Part shown: positions 22,283 to 33,784 of the stretch, piece by piece
Layout: each line of letters begins with the position of its first letter
Numbering within the stretch: position 1 is the first letter of the stretch
DNA from: Penicillium oxalicum
Taxonomy: Eukaryota > Ascomycota > Eurotiomycetes > Eurotiales > Aspergillaceae
Assembly: GCF_001723175.1 (NCBI RefSeq)
Contig: NC_064651.1
Span: forward strand, 4,464,001 to 4,528,000
Direction: 5' to 3'
Length of the DNA stretch: 64,000 nt
The notes under the pieces: model-generated
Database searches by the model: none
Told to the model about the DNA's origin: nothing
The model's input: only the letters and a program-made list of their open reading frames with translations
Program-made: the position numbers and the translations under genes

Positions 22283-23696
22283 TCACTCGTCCCAAATAAC
22301 ACTGCTCAGTCCCTCGGCAGTACCTACTTGGCCAGGCTCGCCGACTTGCAGCGTCGCAATCTTCTCGCCCAAGTTGCCTGTCTTGCGGTCTCTGCGAACA
22401 ATCGCCACATTCGACGAGGCCTGGTCACCGATCGCCACCAGATCACCCGCGCGATTGATCGCAACGGTCCGGGGGACCTTGCCATACGAGGGGGTCTTTT
22501 GGCGGAACTTGACGGTGCCCGTACGTGGCGATCGATCCAAAGCCACCATACTGTCGCTGGGGGCGAAGCCCTGATCGGAACGGATGGACACGTACAGGGT
22601 GTCGTCGATCAAGCGGATCTCTGCTGGGGTGGCCCCCTTGGGCATCACACCGTTGGTGTAGGGCACCATGGTCTGAATCTTCTCGAATGAGAGACAGCCA
22701 GACCGCGCATAGGTGACGTCGAAGACGTCGACCGTACCACCAATCTCATTGGCCAAATACATCATCGTCTTTCCGACGGCTTGAGCCTGTCGCGAGTCAC
22801 TGGCGTGACCAGTCTGGTCATCCCGAGAGTGTTTCTGGTCGCTGGTACCATCGGACCAGAACACGCCGTGACGCGGTCCAAATCCAAAAGTGATATTGAC
22901 CGAGGGGCATTCATGCAGCTTGCCGGATTCACCGTCGATGGAGTAGATGCGGAGGAGATCAGCGCCCAAGTCGGGGCTCACGACGAAGGAGCCGGTCGGA
23001 TCCAAAAAGACCTCGTGCGGATGCGGGGAGTCTTGTTGAGCAACGGCACCCGGGCGAGTCAGTTTGAAGTGGAATTCCTGGAGCGCGGAATCGCCGTCGT
23101 GCAGAGGAAGAGCAAAGGTCGAAACCGCCGAGCCCTCGCTACCGATGATGTTAGTTTATTCTGATGGTGTTCTGACAGCAAGGAGAACACAGCATCAACC
23201 CCTCTAAGCCAGAAAGCAAAAAAAAAAAAAAGAAAAGAAAAGAGTAGAAAAGAGCACTCCTACGCAGGGAGTAGGGAGTACGGGATCCTTACTAATGTGC
23301 AATGGCCAGGTACTTGTCGCCCTGATCATTCTTGTAGATGACACTGTTGACGCCGCCGCCCACCGTGTCCGTCTTGGCATATTGCTGCAAGGAGCCATCT
23401 CGTCCCGCATGGTATGCCCAGAGGGAGCCATGCGTGCTGGGGTCTGCAGAACCGGCTTCGTCTGAGCAATACACCGTCTGGGTGTCTCGATCAAAGGTGA
23501 GCCAGCTGGGCATGGTACCACAAGTCTTGGCTGTGTCGGTCAGGGAAAGGCTCTTGCCATTGAAGGCGAGCGAATAGACATTGCCATTGTAATGGGTAGC
23601 CCAAAGCCGAGACGTGGTATGGCGTCCGGCGCTGTCTTGCAGGGAAGCGCCCGTGAGGGTGAGAAGAGAGAACAAGGGGGCGTGCGTGAGGCGCAT
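22283..23696 (-). CDS. Secreted seven-bladed beta-propeller lactonase family protein
   Basis: Two exons: 23696-23293 and 23138-22283, 419 aa, with a 154-bp intron (GTAAGG donor, TAG acceptor). A signal-peptide-like N-terminus (MRLTHAPLFSLLTLTGASLQ) is followed by propeller repeats: LWATHYNGNVYSLAF, MPSWLTFDRDTQTVYCSDE, GGGVNSVIYKNDQGDKYLAI, then HPHEVFLDPTGSFVVSPDLG and MPKGATPAEIRLIDDTLYV. HPH-x5-DP-G at the junction of blades is characteristic of the 6-phosphogluconolactonase/muconate lactonizing-like family (PF10282). Members are beta-propellers; the substrate of secreted fungal ones is generally unknown, so I do not assign 6-phosphogluconolactonase activity. A TATA-like TTTAAAAAG lies on the minus strand about 130 bp upstream of the start. 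It is convergent with the CCDC25-like gene, 279 bp apart. Confidence 0.85.
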
Positions 23697-25259
23697 CGTG
23701 ATCGTTCAGGACGGAGACCGCTATTCGGTACCTGAGCCGCCAACGTCCAGACAAAAAGGATCAACACTGATCAATACGGAGCAAGAAGGAGGAGAGAGGG
23801 AGAAGGAGGAGGAAGCGGGGGAGGCTTTTTAAAGGAAGGACACATTCTGTTTGCTCCTTTCCAGGCGACCAAGCAGGGTTCGTATATACACATCAACGAC
23901 ACATCCAGACTACGCCATCAGCACAGCGCGTGCTTTGCTGCAGAAGCCGAATTGTGGAGTCGTGCCGGTGTCGTCAAGCGGGGACGGAGATGGAGATGGA
24001 GATGGGAGATGCAGCTGCAGACACCGATGGGACCAGCCCGAGTGCCAGGCGTGGGATGATCGGCTGCGACTTGCAGTGTGCATGGCATTCTCGTGCCGGC
24101 TCAAGCGGGAATCAATTTGCAAGAGGACCAGAGCGCACTTCTCATGCCCGTGTTGCGTGGACAATCCGGGAATGGATCGACGTGGGGGTTTGCCTGAAGA
24201 GAGAGAGTCGAGTGGAGTTGGAAGAAATCCTCGCATTGGATCCGGGGAGACACCGAAGTCCGCCTCCGAAATGCCTCCGCTAGATCTCTCCTTCAAAGGG
24301 ATGCGAGACCTGACTCGGTGGAGACCAGGTCGGGTCGACGCTGACGCTGGACGATGATGGGGAAACGATGCAACGCCGTGAGAGTTACGCGCTCGACGTA
24401 AGATGCATGATGCGCTTCTTTTTTTTTTCTTCTTCTTCCTTGGTTTCAACCAGAATGCATCCAGCCAGTGGTCCCCTAGCCACGACGAAGACACACAGAT
24501 ACAAACACACAAACAAACGTTGGCATGCGGCTTGATACGATAAGAGACGCGCTTGCACGAGCACCAGCTCACTTTTTCTTTTGATCCACCGGATGGAGCC
24601 TCACACCTATTCATTCTCAAACACTGGCTGACAACTTACCTCTTTGGGATAATGATGAACTTCGGGCTCCTTTCGAAGCGATCCATTTTTAAACACTCGC
24701 CGGTATGTCATGGGGGAACCTGCAACGGAATTATACCGCACAGTTTGGTAGAGATTTTAAGAGCATCTTTGAGTTGTCCTTTCCAAAACGAGAGTACAAG
24801 GCTCCTCCAGCTTGGACCACGTTTTGTCATTCCAATTAATCCATGGCCCCGAGTGAGCTGGCTCAAGGGCATGGTAGTCATGACCAAAAATCCAGCGCAA
24901 GCGAGGTACCGGAGGAACTCAGGTCTAGCGTGAAAATGATGACATTTGATCTGATGGAGTCCACTGCAGGACTCAGGTAGGGTAGCGAAGTGGATCGGGG
25001 CTGGTACCTGAAACGTCAAAGGCGCTACGGACAATTGGGAAGCTGTCAACTGCTGCATGGAGACTCTTTCCCATGTGGACTGTATCCGAGTCGTCGACAG
25101 CGCGGAATAGAAGGTTTCCACAGTACAATTTGACAACCCGCCGAGGGAGAATAATCGAGAACCGTTTATGAATACTATCTTGCAACGCTTTCGCTCCTCT
25201 ATGACAGATGAATACGTGACGTCTACCTCTCAGAGCCTTTCCCCTCCCGGGCACAGAGT
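23697..25259. other. Intergenic region upstream of the lactonase gene
   Basis: Contains the promoter of the lactonase gene and the 3' flank of tyrosinase. A purine-rich hexamer repeat (about three GGAGAT units, near 23985-24005) and a T-rich run near 24418-24430 are present. A 236-codon minus-strand frame (23910-24620) is rich in low-complexity residues and has no domain; I do not call it. Confidence 0.5.
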
Positions 25260-26708
25260 TCACAGATACACATAACAAAAGGGCCCGGCAGTCGTGCTCA
25301 TAATCTCTCGCATCGCAATCGACCCTCGCTTCACGTAGCCCACATTCACGTGGGTGTCGAGCGTGGTATTGGGAGAGACGGGGTCATTCAAAAAGGTGCC
25401 CGTCCCTCGAATGGCAAATTCCCGATTCTTCAGATCGAGAGATTGCCAGATCCACCAGAGCCGATCGATCATGGCGTGGTGATTCCAAAACCCAGGGTCC
25501 CCCGGGTTGGCGTCGGCATCACGGCCGGGATCGCCCCCCATCGCGAGATGACCGCCTCCGTGGACCCCAAGACGACCACTACCCGGTGCCCCCTGGGCGG
25601 TCGTCTCAAAGGCCCAGATGTCGGGACTGTTTTGGATGAGCTGGACGATGGTGGTGTAGTTGTTGTTGTCGCGAAGGATCGAGGTGGTTAGATCCCGTTT
25701 CATGCAACGTGGGTTGTAGTCGAGGGGATTCGACGTGCGAGTCACACCGGCCCCCGGCACGTAGAGAAACGAGGGACCCATGGCGACGGTGTAGTTGACA
25801 AAAGGACCGCTGGTGACGCATCCACCTCCGGTGCCCGGGGGAAGAATCAGAGGAGGCACGCTGGTCTCGCCGAGCGGAATTTCAAGATTGGGTTGATTCG
25901 GGATGAAAGCACCGTTGCCAGAGAGGGAGGTGTCACTTCCGTCGAAAAGAGGCGACAATTCCATCGAGTCGACATCGGCGCCCCAGTTCCAGTATCTGAA
26001 AGAGAGAGAGAGAGAGTCAAAAAACAGGAGGGATCGAACGTTCAGTCAAATCCAGTCGTGTTTGCCATTGGGTCAACGCGCGAACAAGTAGAAATGATCA
26101 CTTACGGAAGATCTTCATTATAACCACATTCATTCTTCAAAGCCTCTTCAAAGGTATAGATGAAGTATCGATGCCACGCCAGAAACGTCCCCTTGTGGAA
26201 TCTAATCAGCTCGTCGGCAAGCAAGACGGACATCAACCGAGCCACCTTCCAAACCAACCGCTGTGGGCAAATAGGATCTTTTGACCAGACTTACCGTTCG
26301 ATGAATATGCCAGGTTTGATTAATGTGCGTAGCCACAAAGTCATCATACCGTGTCTTGGCCCCCGCGGCCAATGCCGCTGGTGTCTGCGGTGGCAATCTC
26401 TGTAGACACAGGATCGCGTCGATGTAAGCTCTTCTTTCGCCCGGCGTAAGGGCTCGCCAATCCCGACGCACTCGCAAAATTTCCAAGGTGCAGCTTGGTT
26501 GGTAGACCTCGCCGAGCAAGCGACCCTCCAGGCCACCGAGTGTCTGATCAAGTGCCGATTGACTCAGCCGATGTAGTTGATACGCCGAATTCTCGGTCCT
26601 GTCTGGGAGAGACGACAGCAGAGGATCATCATATCTCGCCTGCGTGGGCATTCCCCACGTCTGCACCAACAGACACGATGATAACAAACCGCACAAAAAG
26701 AGGTCCAT
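25260..26708 (-). CDS. Secreted tyrosinase (short fungal type)
   Basis: Three exons: 26708-26295, 26209-26106 and 25995-25260, 417 aa. A signal peptide (MDLFLCGLLSSCLLVQTWG) precedes the tyrosinase central domain. The copper-A site includes ATHINQTWHIH (residues about 126-136) and FHKGTFLAWHRYF (about 142-154); the copper-B site includes VHGGGHLAMGGD and FWNHHAMIDRLWWIW. Type-3 copper enzymes of this kind oxidise monophenols or o-diphenols. The protein lacks the long C-terminal inhibitory domain of mushroom tyrosinase and ends soon after MSTTAGPFCYVYL, so it is a short secreted type. Intron 1 uses the acceptor ending at 26210 (GACGAG); the next AG, 8 nt downstream, would break the frame. Intron 2 contains a short GA/CT repeat. 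The substrate is not known; melanin-type or peptide-tyrosine oxidation are both possible. Confidence 0.9.
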
Positions 26709-28053
26709 GAGAGCTCACTCCACGAACTTATTGTCACAGGTGAAAAGCACTCTCTTGTTGTTTTTAGATCTTTGGCTCTCCGGCGAGATGAATACATCTC
26801 TCTTGAATTGGGATGATGAACAGTCGAGTATTTGTATCAATCGAATCGTGTCCTGCACCAAGGCTGACGTTCATCTTGTCTCGCCTGGCATCTGTTCAAA
26901 CGAGGTCGCTCGCGTCGCATCGCCTTCAGGAACCCGTTTATATGAGGCTGCTTGTTTCATGCTCATACGAGTCCTGCATGAACTGTGATACCCTGGCACC
27001 TCGTGGCGGGACCCTCGTCTGGATACCATGACAGGGGTGAGGGTGTCCTTGGAGGACGAATAGTGAGGCCCGACATAGTTCTGGTATGATTCACATCGCA
27101 TTTGGGACGGGGATGGCTCCCTGTAGGTTCCGCTCTCTTGGGTATCAAGTGGATGCTACCTTACCAGTCGTCTCGGACCCGATCGTGATGATCTGAGTTC
27201 TCTGATCCCCCCCCCCCCCCCCCCCCCCCCCCCATGTCTGGTACAGTCGTATCCAAGTTTGGTCAGCGGTTCAGCCGGGGACAGCCAGAAAAAGAGGGTG
27301 AGAGAGAAAGAGACAGTGTGTGTATGAGTGTACTTGATGTAAGTGTGTGATATCATAACTCGCGCTGAATCTGACCCAGAGTATGAGAATATTCACATGA
27401 GCAATTTTAAGCTTCGTATGTAGCAGGGATGCCGAGGCCGCTCTCGCTTAAGAGCTGAAAATGTACCAATCCTTCGAGCGATCTGTTGACTCAGATGTCA
27501 CACCACCAGTTCGCTGCGAGGTCACCATCGGGGGACTCCAATCTGGCACGATCGACTTTGGGTGCTCGTGTCTATCATGGCCAGAAAGAAAACAAAGAGC
27601 TTTGTGGATGAACACTTTCGTTTTCAGTTTTGTTCAAGGGCCAATGTCGAGGATTGTTTGTTGAAGAAAATCACAAAGGGGCAATTGTATAACGAGTCTG
27701 GTATGATCTTCGTCTCGGCGCTCTGAACTCACGTCAGCCTCAGCTGCAAGTCAATCCACCATATATCTAGGGAGGAGGGAAGCTGAGATTCTTCTTCTTC
27801 TTTCTATTTTATTGATTTCTGTCTGATGCAATGAGCAGAAATGCATATCCACATGTTTATATTCCAGGTGTAAGATTCTATTCTGTCATAGATGGTGTAA
27901 CCACATGATGAATACCGCAAAAAGACCGGTTCGGTGACACGATGCTGGATTACTGACTGGAGCGTAGGATGTCCCCTCCTACATAGTGACGGACCACTCG
28001 TATATGTCATGCTGGCTGGAACTTTCTCACCACTGCCGGCCATCACTAGATAC
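26709..28053. other. Intergenic region upstream of tyrosinase
   Basis: Holds the tyrosinase promoter (near end) and the 3' flank of the HAD phosphatase. Its main feature is a 27-base C run (27207-27233). T-rich and TG-rich short repeats lie at 27290-27350. No supportable gene. Confidence 0.5.
27207..27233. repeat. Poly-C tract (C27)
   Basis: An uninterrupted run of 27 cytosines, intergenic. On the opposite strand it is a G27 tract with G-quadruplex potential. Exact length in such runs is often unreliable in assemblies. Confidence 0.9.
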
Positions 28054-29350
28054 TCACTGCTCCACGCCGAGCAAGTCCGACAGCTTATCCAAATAGGCCA
28101 GCGGTCGAATGGATCCCGAGACAAATTCTTCTTTTGAACTCACGCCCGTCAAGACACCCAAGGTTCCGCCCAATTTTCCCTCAATACCGAATCGAATATC
28201 CGTGTTGACTCGATCACCCACCATGCATGCCCGGCTGCGGTCAAACTTGAATTTACCCTCGATCGCGTCCATCATGGCCTGACTGGGTTTCCCCAGGGCC
28301 ACGGGATCCCTCCCCAGCATCATGATCAGCGGAGCGCTCATCGACCCAGCTCCCGGAAAGAGCGTGCCGGAGTTGGGAAGGGTCGAATCGACATTGGTGG
28401 CGAGGAAGACGGCACCCCGTTTCACGTAGTGATACGCAAGAGCGAGCTTGAAGTAGTTCAGATGGAAGTCGAGCCCAACCAGAACAACTCCCACTTCGGG
28501 GTCAAGAAGGGAAGTGTCCCCTGCGGCGATGCGCTTGTAGTCTTCAGGCTGGATGTCGCGGCGATAAGCCGCGTCCGTCCCGCCGATGAAGGGGACATTT
28601 TCAGAGCGCAACTCTTGCTCGATACCGGATTCTCCAATCACGTAGACCTTGCGCTTGTTCTCCGGTAGTTGGAGGATCCGCGAGATGTAGATTGATGAGC
28701 TATATGACGACGAGAAGATTTCTTCCTGTCGAGCAGTCAGTGGATACTTGTCGTGCCTGGAAAAAGAAAAAAAAAAAACTAAAAACTAAAAACAAATCAA
28801 GGAAGGATTTGGGGGACTGACCACATTGCTGGGAATCCCGAGACTCTCCAGTTTCTTCAAATAATCGGCGCGCGATTTGGTGCTGTTATTCGTGACAAAG
28901 ACGACTTGTTTCCCTGCAGATGCCAATCAGTCTCGTCATCACTTTGGCAAGTCACGCTCTCAAGAAGACGGAGACCATACGCACCATTCTTTCGCAGCAA
29001 TTCCAATGTATCAACTGTTCCTGGAAAGACATGATCTCCAGACCAGAGTACGCCTTGAAAAAATAGTTAGCGTTAACAATTGCGAACTAGATCGCAGGAT
29101 CACTCCCGGAAATCGGAGACTCTGATCTTGCATGCGGGGGGAAACACATCGAAAACACACCGTCGCAATCGAACAGAAAGACCTATATGTTGAGCAAAAG
29201 TCAGTGGTCTTCTAGTCCTCACAGACGATTAGGGCTCCTGCAAGACGACGGTCAACTAACATCAAATTTGTCCAAAAACTCGCGCAGGCCGGCTTTGTCT
29301 CCGGTCAGGTAGCGCGGGGTCACGGAGGACATGGCGGGCGCCTCAGTCAT
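28054..29350 (-). CDS. Pho13-type HAD phosphatase (4-nitrophenylphosphatase/phosphoglycolate phosphatase)
   Basis: Five exons: 29350-29261, 29182-29161, 29053-28985, 28913-28822 and 28725-28054, 314 aa. Exon 2 is only 22 nt and carries the nucleophile motif: the joined product reads FLFDCDGVLWSGD, the DxD of HAD enzymes. The second motif is VVFVTNNSTKSR, followed by SLGIPSNVEEIFSSSY, the cap domain, and the late motifs GKPSQAMMDAIEG and ACMVGDRVNTDIRFG. This is the NagD/Pho13 subfamily (yeast Pho13, human PGP), which dephosphorylates small molecules including toxic glycolytic side products such as 2-phosphoglycolate. All junctions keep frame with GT donors and AG acceptors. The start may alternatively be the Met six codons later (29332). 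Confidence 0.92.
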
Positions 29351-30129
29351 GCTGGTGATACGGCACGAGATACAGGTCAATTGCTAAAGAGTGAAGGTGG
29401 GAGAGAAGCAGAAGCCGGGACAAACACTCGAAGATCTGGCGAGCGCGTCGACAAAATATATGTGCAAAAACCACCGAAACCGGGATGGGGTAGGAAATGA
29501 TGTACGACCCCAACTCGAATTCACGAGTCACCGAAAGAGAGCCGTCGGTGACTCGCCGACGGGACGGCGTGGGGCCGCACCGCGGGGGCGAATTGGCCAG
29601 TTGATGGCTTGGTCCTTGGGACGATGCCGGCTCCCGACGTGCAGCAGTCGAGGTATCGTGGAGCAATGGAGCGAGCTGTGAAGACAAATGGTCTGTACCT
29701 CAAGGATTTAAGATCCTTGTCCTTGAGTAGAACATGGACGTGGGATGCAGGCGGGAGGTGATGCTTGCTATGTTAGGTCTTGAGCGAATAGCTTAGAGAT
29801 TGGAAGAATTCACTAGGGCCAAAATACTTTTCATCCAGTGGCTCGACGTGGACCGAAAGATAGTTGGAATACATATAAGGAGACAACCTATCACCTAATT
29901 TTAAGCGACGACAATCCACTAAACTGGTAACACCCCCGACGCCGACCAGAGATAAGAGAACCCAAAACGCCTGCCAAAGATAGACAAGAGTCCGATGGAG
30001 CACACTATTTACAGGTACGCCGCAAAGATCCCCCAAGGTGCGTGGAGATAGAGAGATTGAAAAAAAAAAAAAAGAAAAAAAGAAACACTCATTGCGCCAT
30101 TGAAACGAGACCTAGTTGAAGAATCCAAC
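29351..30129. other. Intergenic region between HAD phosphatase and farA
   Basis: Upstream of the phosphatase and downstream of farA, both minus-strand. It contains an A-rich run near 30060-30085 and no domain-bearing frame. Confidence 0.5.
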
Positions 30130-33100
30130 TTAAGCCGCAAGATCAGCAAAGCCCCCATTGATACCGAAAAATTGGAACCTGCACCAGAGTTAGTCCGAAT
30201 GGAGAGCCTTTGATCAAGAACAATTTCCGCTCGTCACGTACCAGTCTTCTACATTCAGCGTTGTGGGTGCGGTTGGTCCACTGCGCGAGCTGGTGCTCCA
30301 GTTGTCATCCTGGCTGGTAGCATCCATCGTTCTGCCATTCATCGTCCCATCGAGATTCTGCATGGGCCACGGTTGACCATCCATGCTAAACATCTGCTGC
30401 GAGCCTCCGGGTCCCATGCCCATCGCTCCCGGCATGCCGGACATCATCTGAGGACTACCCTGGGAGACTGACATGTTGCGGCTGGGGACGGCTGCTGGGG
30501 CATTTCCCATCATCGACCGCTGACCCATGCTGGGGTTGTTGGGCATATGTGAGGGCACCTGTACCGAAGGATCAACGGACGGAGGCGGCGGTGGGGAGGC
30601 CAGCTCCGGGAAGATCGCGGTGCCGTCGGGGAACAACTGGTCAGGTTGGAAATTCTCCCACAGAGATGGCGATAGATTGGGCGAGTTGCGCGTAACGAGG
30701 AAGAAATCCGGCGGCGTGGCCGGTAGGGAGAATTGCGCATTGAAAGGAGTGGTTGGGCGAGTGTTCCCACGCGAGTTCGCGGGACCCACGATAGGATCCT
30801 GGGGCCCGCGATGGTGTGGTGACATCTGACTCAGCGGGGGCTGGTTGATCTCACGCGAGGGCGTCACAGCTGGGGTTTGCGGACGGGATCGCTCGTAGGA
30901 GACGGGCGGGGTGGGACCCCCGTTAGGAAGTCCCAAATCCATGTCGTCAAACTTCCTCTTGGGAGGAATTGGCTTGGGAGCCTTTGCCGGAGCAGCCGCG
31001 GCGGCGGCAGCGGCGGCGGTTGGCTCGTGAGGCCGGCGTTGGTGCCGTTTTCCTGCGGCCTTTTGCAATCTCTCCTCCAAAACTTTGTTGCCCAAAATGG
31101 ATTCAAAAAGAGTATTGACCATTTTGGCCACCAGCCAGACCTTGGACACTTCCTTGAGAGCCGACATGCATACGTTGATCCGCTCTTGGCAAGTAGCCAC
31201 AATGGACGGGACCGAGGATCGCATTTGGTAGACATGCATAATGAGGGCCGAGAACAAGCTGTAAACACTGTAGAATGAATCGGTCAGCAGTGCATCCTCT
31301 TAATGAACAGATGACAGCTAGCAAGAGAGAGGCATCCGCATACATGAAAGCTGGGGTGTAGCGTATTTCGTTGTGCGCCTGAAGGGCCTCGGTGATAGAG
31401 GTCATCATCCCGGCTGCTTGGAAAGCAATGGTTCGCGAGGGATATGCCATCTCTTCGACACGGTAGCTGTTGGGTGCTGAAGAGGCAGGAGGCATGTGAG
31501 CTCGATGTAGCAGACACAGAGTGGTACTGCAGAGAGACAGAAAGTAAGTTTTGATTTTTCCGCGACAAGTTTTCAAGCATTCCAAACTTTCTGAGGAGGA
31601 GGGGTGTGACGTACTAGTAGTTGGAATGGAGTAGCGCTGCCCAAAAGTGATGGCGGGATCGTTGCCAGCAAACTTCCTTGGGACAGTTCTGCAGCCAATC
31701 GGCCAAGGCCATATCGGAATGAGTGAGATCCATCGCATTCATGCGCCGTGATTTGGACGCAACAGAGTATTGCTGAGACAGGACCAGTCCCATGATCTCG
31801 CAGAGTTTCACGTATTGCAGGAAGAACTGCACATGCACCGGATCAGGGGCGTAGTCCGCCGGAGCGTCCAGCTCATCCTCGATGAAATCGTCCTCGGTCA
31901 GCATTTCCACGTCGGAATCATCGGTGTTGATGCCGATCGGACGGCCGAGAGCAACGGCCACCGAGCGGTCTCGAGTGAAGAGGGTCCACCAGATGCGCTT
32001 CCACAAACGCTTGTCAGGTTTGTTCAGCTGCGAAGTTTCGACACTGCGATGCATGCCCGAGCCTTGAGCGACGACCATCGCCACCCGTGTCCAGTAGAAG
32101 ACATTCTTGGTCACATCTTCTGGTCCTTCCCAGTACCAACCTAAGAGAACCAGGGCCTGCACGATCGTTACCCGGTCGTCTTCGTAGTTGGCATCGTATA
32201 GGGCCTTGGCCCGTTTATAAAAGGTCATAGCCGCGGGGGTAGTGGACCCATTGGCATCCATCAGCTGTGGATTGGTGCAGACACGAGAGCCCGCCAGCAG
32301 AATGGCCTGCAGCAAGAGAAGCGAGGGTGGATTCTTCGGATCCCGGTATTGGCGCAAGAAGCGGCTGCGATTGATGATGGGCACGATGGGAGCCACCCAT
32401 TTGAAGTAAGCGTCGACCAACTCATCGCAGAGAGGTTTTGGGGGAAGGAGGAAGGCGCCTCGTTGGTGGAGAATGTCAATCTCGAGATTGTCTAGGTCGG
32501 TCAGGCGCGCCCGCGACCCACGGATGTTGGGCGGCAGAGGATAGTGCACAACATCGGTGGTTCCGTGTCGGTCTTGTACCAGGAGGGAGAGATTTGACGA
32601 TTCACCCAAGTAGGCCACGCGACCGGCTTCCTTGATTGGAGCGCGAGCAAACTTGGGTTTCATGAATTGGGCGTAGGCATTATCTGTGGAAGCTTGCTGA
32701 GCGGCTTCGGACTCGGTGAGCGAGGTGATCGGCATGCCGGAAGTAGCCATACGTTCTTTGCGCCATCCAAATGACCCATCCTCCCTATCTTCCGAGCTCG
32801 AATCGCGGGGCTTTGAATCGGTGTCCGGATGGTGAGGATCTTCGGGCTGATCCGGTCGGTAGGGTGGCACCGCCGCGTCGACCAGCGAGGAGGCAGTGTT
32901 GTTGGGGGGTGGACTATCGCCATAGCGACTCTCCTCTCGGGCCTTTGTCGAGTTCTTTTTTCGTTTCGGGGTTGGGATTTTGCACTCGATGGAGAAGGCG
33001 ACGCAGTTGGTGCATGGGACTCCGAGACTGGCAGCATCACAGCGAACCTGATTGGGTGGTCAGCCGGAAGGGGGCCGTTGGGAAGGGAGCGGCGCATCGC

Positions 33101-33784
33101 GACCGGGTGAAAGTACTGACTTTGCGTGAATGACATGTCTACATCATCGAAATGAACCTGTGCGTTAGCAAAACTCGATCGCAAACTCACGATTTGACCA
33201 AAAACGGGGTCCTGATGCGCTCGCGGGACCTGGTTATCTTGGGATAAGCTGAACGGCCTGGCGATAAGAGCTGTGTGGCAGCAAAAAGGGCCGAGGCACA
33301 GTACCAGCCGAGGCTGCCCCCCTCCAAGTCTCCAGCGCACCAAATCGCGTCAGGCCTCGACACAAAAGGGACGTACCTCGCACGCGCGGGACGCACGTTG
33401 TCTAGAAGTAGTATCAACCACGTTAGTATGCAGTTTCCAAATGACACCTGCTTCCCACACCTGATTCGGCGGACACGTTTCTGCCAGAACGAGGAGCTGA
33501 AAACCCTGACGATGGCCTCTTCTCTTGTCCTGCACCGCCCGACCATCCTCCCCCGTCTCCCTCTTCCTCTGGCTTTGCTTGATTGGAGTCTTCTGGCCTG
33601 AAAGACAGATTCAAGAGAAAAAAAAACATTTTTCACGTGCTCACCTTCTGAAGCTGAGCGGTTGACCTCCGGGACCATTGCGCACTGTGATTCCGGACGT
33701 CCCTGTCGAACCTGTTGCGCTCGGCGCTGGACTGGCCTGCTCGGGCGCAGGTAGTTCCGTGCGAGATTCGGTCGTGGTACTCAT
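30130..33784 (-). CDS. farA: Zn2Cys6 activator of fatty-acid utilisation (FarA/CTF1beta type)
   Basis: Eight exons on the minus strand: 33784-33645, 33597-33448, 33401-33377, 33138-33121, 33047-31615, 31526-31344, 31267-30242 and 30178-30130; 1007 aa with frame kept throughout. The zinc cluster is assembled from three exons: RASRACE, then an 18-nt microexon TCHSRK, then VRCDAASLGVPCTNCVAFS and IEC, giving a perfect Cx2Cx6Cx8Cx2Cx6C at residues 104-133, followed by PTPKRKK. This is the FarA/cutinase-factor-1beta family, which activates beta-oxidation, peroxisomal and lipolytic genes on fatty acids through CCTCGG-type elements. The fungal transcription-factor domain follows, then IVYSLFSALIMHVYQMRSSV, KVWLVAKMVNTLFESILGNK, a poly-Ala tract, a Pro/Met-rich region and the conserved end VEDWFQFFGINGGFADLAA. 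farA rather than farB is chosen from length and this C-terminus. Confidence 0.93.

Noticed and set aside
23910..24620. 236-codon minus-strand frame
   Set aside because: Contains a Lys run from a T tract and a Ser-Pro repeat from the GGAGAT repeat; no domain and no plausible intron structure.
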